A stretch of 7,546 nucleotides of DNA from NCBI GenBank assembly GCA_012033095.1, contig JAAUPO010000100.1:1-7546 (forward strand). The letters run 5' to 3'. This DNA is from Synechococcaceae cyanobacterium RL_1_2. Lineage in GTDB: Bacteria > Cyanobacteriota > Cyanobacteriia > Cyanobacteriales > JAAUPO01. Shown piece after piece: positions 6,301 through 7,546 of the stretch; position 1 is the stretch's first letter; each line of letters begins with the position of its first letter. The position numbers were made by a program, and so were the translations under genes. The notes under the pieces are model-generated. The model made no database searches. It was not told the DNA's origin and worked only from the letters and a program-made list of their open reading frames with translations.

Positions 6301-6338
6301 TTAAATCGGTAATTATTTACATAACCACCGATTTAATT
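6299..6338 (-). terminator. Hairpin downstream of the DUF11 gene
   Basis: AATTAAATCGGT (6299-6310) and ACCGATTTAATT (6327-6338) form a perfect 12-bp stem with a 16-nt loop, starting 25 nt after the DUF11 gene stop. There is no clear U-run beyond it in that direction. It is a plausible terminator by position and strength, and could act for both strands. Confidence 0.5.
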
Positions 6339-6363
6339 GCCTTAGATCAGACAATGTACGATC

Positions 6364-7546
6364 TTATTTCACTTCTGCGATAAATCGAATGAAGCCATAG
6401 GAATTAGTGGGAGTACCGGAACCACTAGCATTAGGTAGAGTTTCAAGGATTTCTACGACTACCGCTCCTTCGGTGTTAACCCCCGGACCACAGGAGAGAG
6501 GTAACGGATCACTTTGTTCTGCAAAATAACCGCGATCGGGGCCGTTGATGTTGTACACCGGCGGGGCAGGAACGAAAGTTCCAAGATTAGTAGCACTATC
6601 TTGATTGGTATTGGTCGCATATTCCGTTGGTGCAATAGGTAAGGTCGTACTATCTAAACCGAGGGCAATACCCACATCTCCAGGGAAAGCGTTTGGAGCT
6701 TGGGGAGTTAGACCATTATAGGCATCCCGAACAAAGGTAAGATCACTGGGGATGAGGTCACAAAGTTCAGCATTAACGACTTGATTATCTTTAGACAGGA
6801 AGTAAATCGTATATTCAATTTGATCCCCTGGTTTGACTTCTCCACCATTAACCGCACCTCTCAAATAAGTACCATTCGGCGTTGGCCATAATGGGTCTAA
6901 ATCATCGCTCGTACCATCCCCATCGCGATCGTAGAATGGCGCGGCGGTAAAGCCATTGATCGGATCCCCATTAAGGGTGGTGCTACCTCCATTAATAGCC
7001 GTAATCCTTTTTGCTAATAGTAAATCAGGATTTGCTGTGGCTAAAAGTTGATTATCCTGATCGTCTTCCCCAGGAACATTGTTATTAGGAGTAGAATCCG
7101 GGTCAAATTGATCGCTATTGGTTACCTGGGCAATGTTATCAATGTTTCCGCTGACCGTAACGGTAGCGGTAATATTTAATGTTGCGTTATTCCCATTCGC
7201 GATCGTGCCAATCGTCCAAACCCCAGTTCCAGAATTATAGGCTCCAGCACTATCATCACTGACGTAGGTTAGACCCGCTGGCAATTGGTCCGTTACCGCT
7301 ACATTGGTCGCATCATTAGGGCCACTATTCGTCACCACCACGGTGTACACAATATTTTGACCTAGGGCGGGACTGGCATTATCTACAGTCTTGGTAAGGG
7401 ATAAATCAGCTTGTTGACCTGTAATGATTACATTATCTTGGTCATCCTCCGTTGCTACATCGTTATTAGGGGTAGAATCTGGGTCAAACTGGTCGCTTGC
7501 CGTTACTTCCGCACTATTATCGATCGCTCCTGCCGCATTTACCGTT
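6364..7546 (-). CDS. DUF11-repeat surface/secreted protein, 5' end beyond the window
   Basis: The frame is open from the right edge to TAA at 6364-6366; 393 C-terminal residues are visible and the start is missing. The GTG at 7350 lies inside a repeat (V66) and is not the start. The protein consists of DUF11-type (PF01345) beta-sandwich repeats. The tail of one repeat is seen at residues 1-45; a complete one follows, with DLSLTKTVDN at 47-56, YTVVVTNSGPNDA at 67-79, LPAGLTYVSDD at 88-98 and DQFDPDSTPNN at 145-155; a third, diverged copy spans about 173-393. That last copy carries an insert with YDRDGDGTSDD (205-215), resembling a calcium-binding loop, and YTIYFLSKDNQ at 245-255. It is rich in Asp, Asn and Thr with few Lys or Arg, as in extracellular proteins. 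C262 and C352 are the only cysteines and might form a disulphide. Likely a cell-surface or exported structural protein or adhesin; the true role is unknown. Confidence 0.85.
   Translation of the reverse strand, partial: TVNAAGAIDNSAEVTASDQFDPDSTPNNDVATEDDQDNVIITGQQADLSLTKTVDNASPALGQNIVYTVVVTNSGPNDATNVAVTDQLPAGLTYVSDDSAGAYNSGTGVWTIGTIANGNNATLNITATVTVSGNIDNIAQVTNSDQFDPDSTPNNNVPGEDDQDNQLLATANPDLLLAKRITAINGGSTTLNGDPINGFTAAPFYDRDGDGTSDDLDPLWPTPNGTYLRGAVNGGEVKPGDQIEYTIYFLSKDNQVVNAELCDLIPSDLTFVRDAYNGLTPQAPNAFPGDVGIALGLDSTTLPIAPTEYATNTNQDSATNLGTFVPAPPVYNINGPDRGYFAEQSDPLPLSCGPGVNTEGAVVVEILETLPNASGSGTPTNSYGFIRFIAEVK
7117..7497 (-). repeat. One full 127-residue (381-bp) DUF11 repeat unit
   Basis: The block SDQFDPDSTPNN-V-EDDQDN recurs with an exact spacing of 381 bp (S codons at 7495-7497 and 7114-7116), so one unit is 127 residues. 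DNA identity across the shared block is high but not complete, with scattered mostly silent differences, so the duplication is not recent. The visible repeat tail at the right edge implies more copies outside the window. Confidence 0.75.

Larger units (their letters stand above)
5694..6363. other. Long non-coding block between cphA and the DUF11 gene
   Basis: About 670 bp, clearly AT-rich, lies between two convergent genes. No frame gives a gene; the longest readable stretches are about 20-35 codons and are interrupted by stops. It contains the cphA terminator, a 14-bp tandem duplication, two 15-bp direct repeats around a hairpin, a start-stop mini-ORF and the hairpin ending the DUF11 gene. 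The part from about 5900 to 6240 shows nothing I can name. No tRNA or other known RNA fold is evident. Confidence 0.7.

Noticed and set aside
5694..6363. CRISPR array
   Set aside because: The direct repeats are two copies each, 13-15 bp, without regular spacers.
7348..7350. GTG as the start of the DUF11 gene
   Set aside because: The frame stays open upstream to the window edge and the preceding residues continue the repeat pattern, so the GTG is an internal valine.

Overview
The window looks like chromosomal DNA from a unicellular cyanobacterium, probably close to Synechocystis. It carries a cyanophycin synthetase/cyanophycinase pair, four perfect HIP1 octamers (GCGATCGC) in 7.5 kb, and many further CGATCG cores. 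From memory, the order leucyl aminopeptidase (minus) / cyanophycinase (plus) / cyanophycin synthetase (plus) matches sll2001-slr2001-slr2002 of Synechocystis sp. PCC 6803. No database was searched.

Layout: 1-198 is non-coding and holds a ~110 bp MITE-like inverted-repeat element. 199-1677 (minus) is pepA, an M17 leucyl aminopeptidase. 1678-2136 is a divergent intergenic region with two clean short palindromes but no identified promoter. 2137-2865 is cphB, which keeps its whole catalytic triad but is shifted out of frame near 2784-2790. Its conserved last 54 codons continue in the -1 frame to 2954. 2955-3059 is a short gap with two back-to-back inverted repeats at its left end. 3060-5693 is an intact cphA. 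5694-6363 is about 670 bp with no convincing gene, but with a terminator hairpin, a 14-bp tandem duplication, a pair of 15-bp direct repeats around a hairpin, and a start-stop mini-ORF. 6364 to the right edge (minus) is the 3' part of a large DUF11-repeat surface protein whose start lies beyond the window.

Functionally, the centre of the window is the cyanophycin (multi-L-arginyl-poly-L-aspartate) storage module. CphA polymerises Asp and Arg with ATP, and CphB cuts the polymer to beta-Asp-Arg dipeptides. The divergent PepA is a general cytosolic aminopeptidase, and a link to cyanophycin turnover is only suggested by position. The DUF11 protein is unrelated and convergent with cphA.

No clearly new system is visible. 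The observation most worth checking is the single-base frameshift in cphB: a real lesion, an assembly error, or (less likely) a recoding site. After that come the MITE-like element and the repeat-rich non-coding block downstream of cphA.
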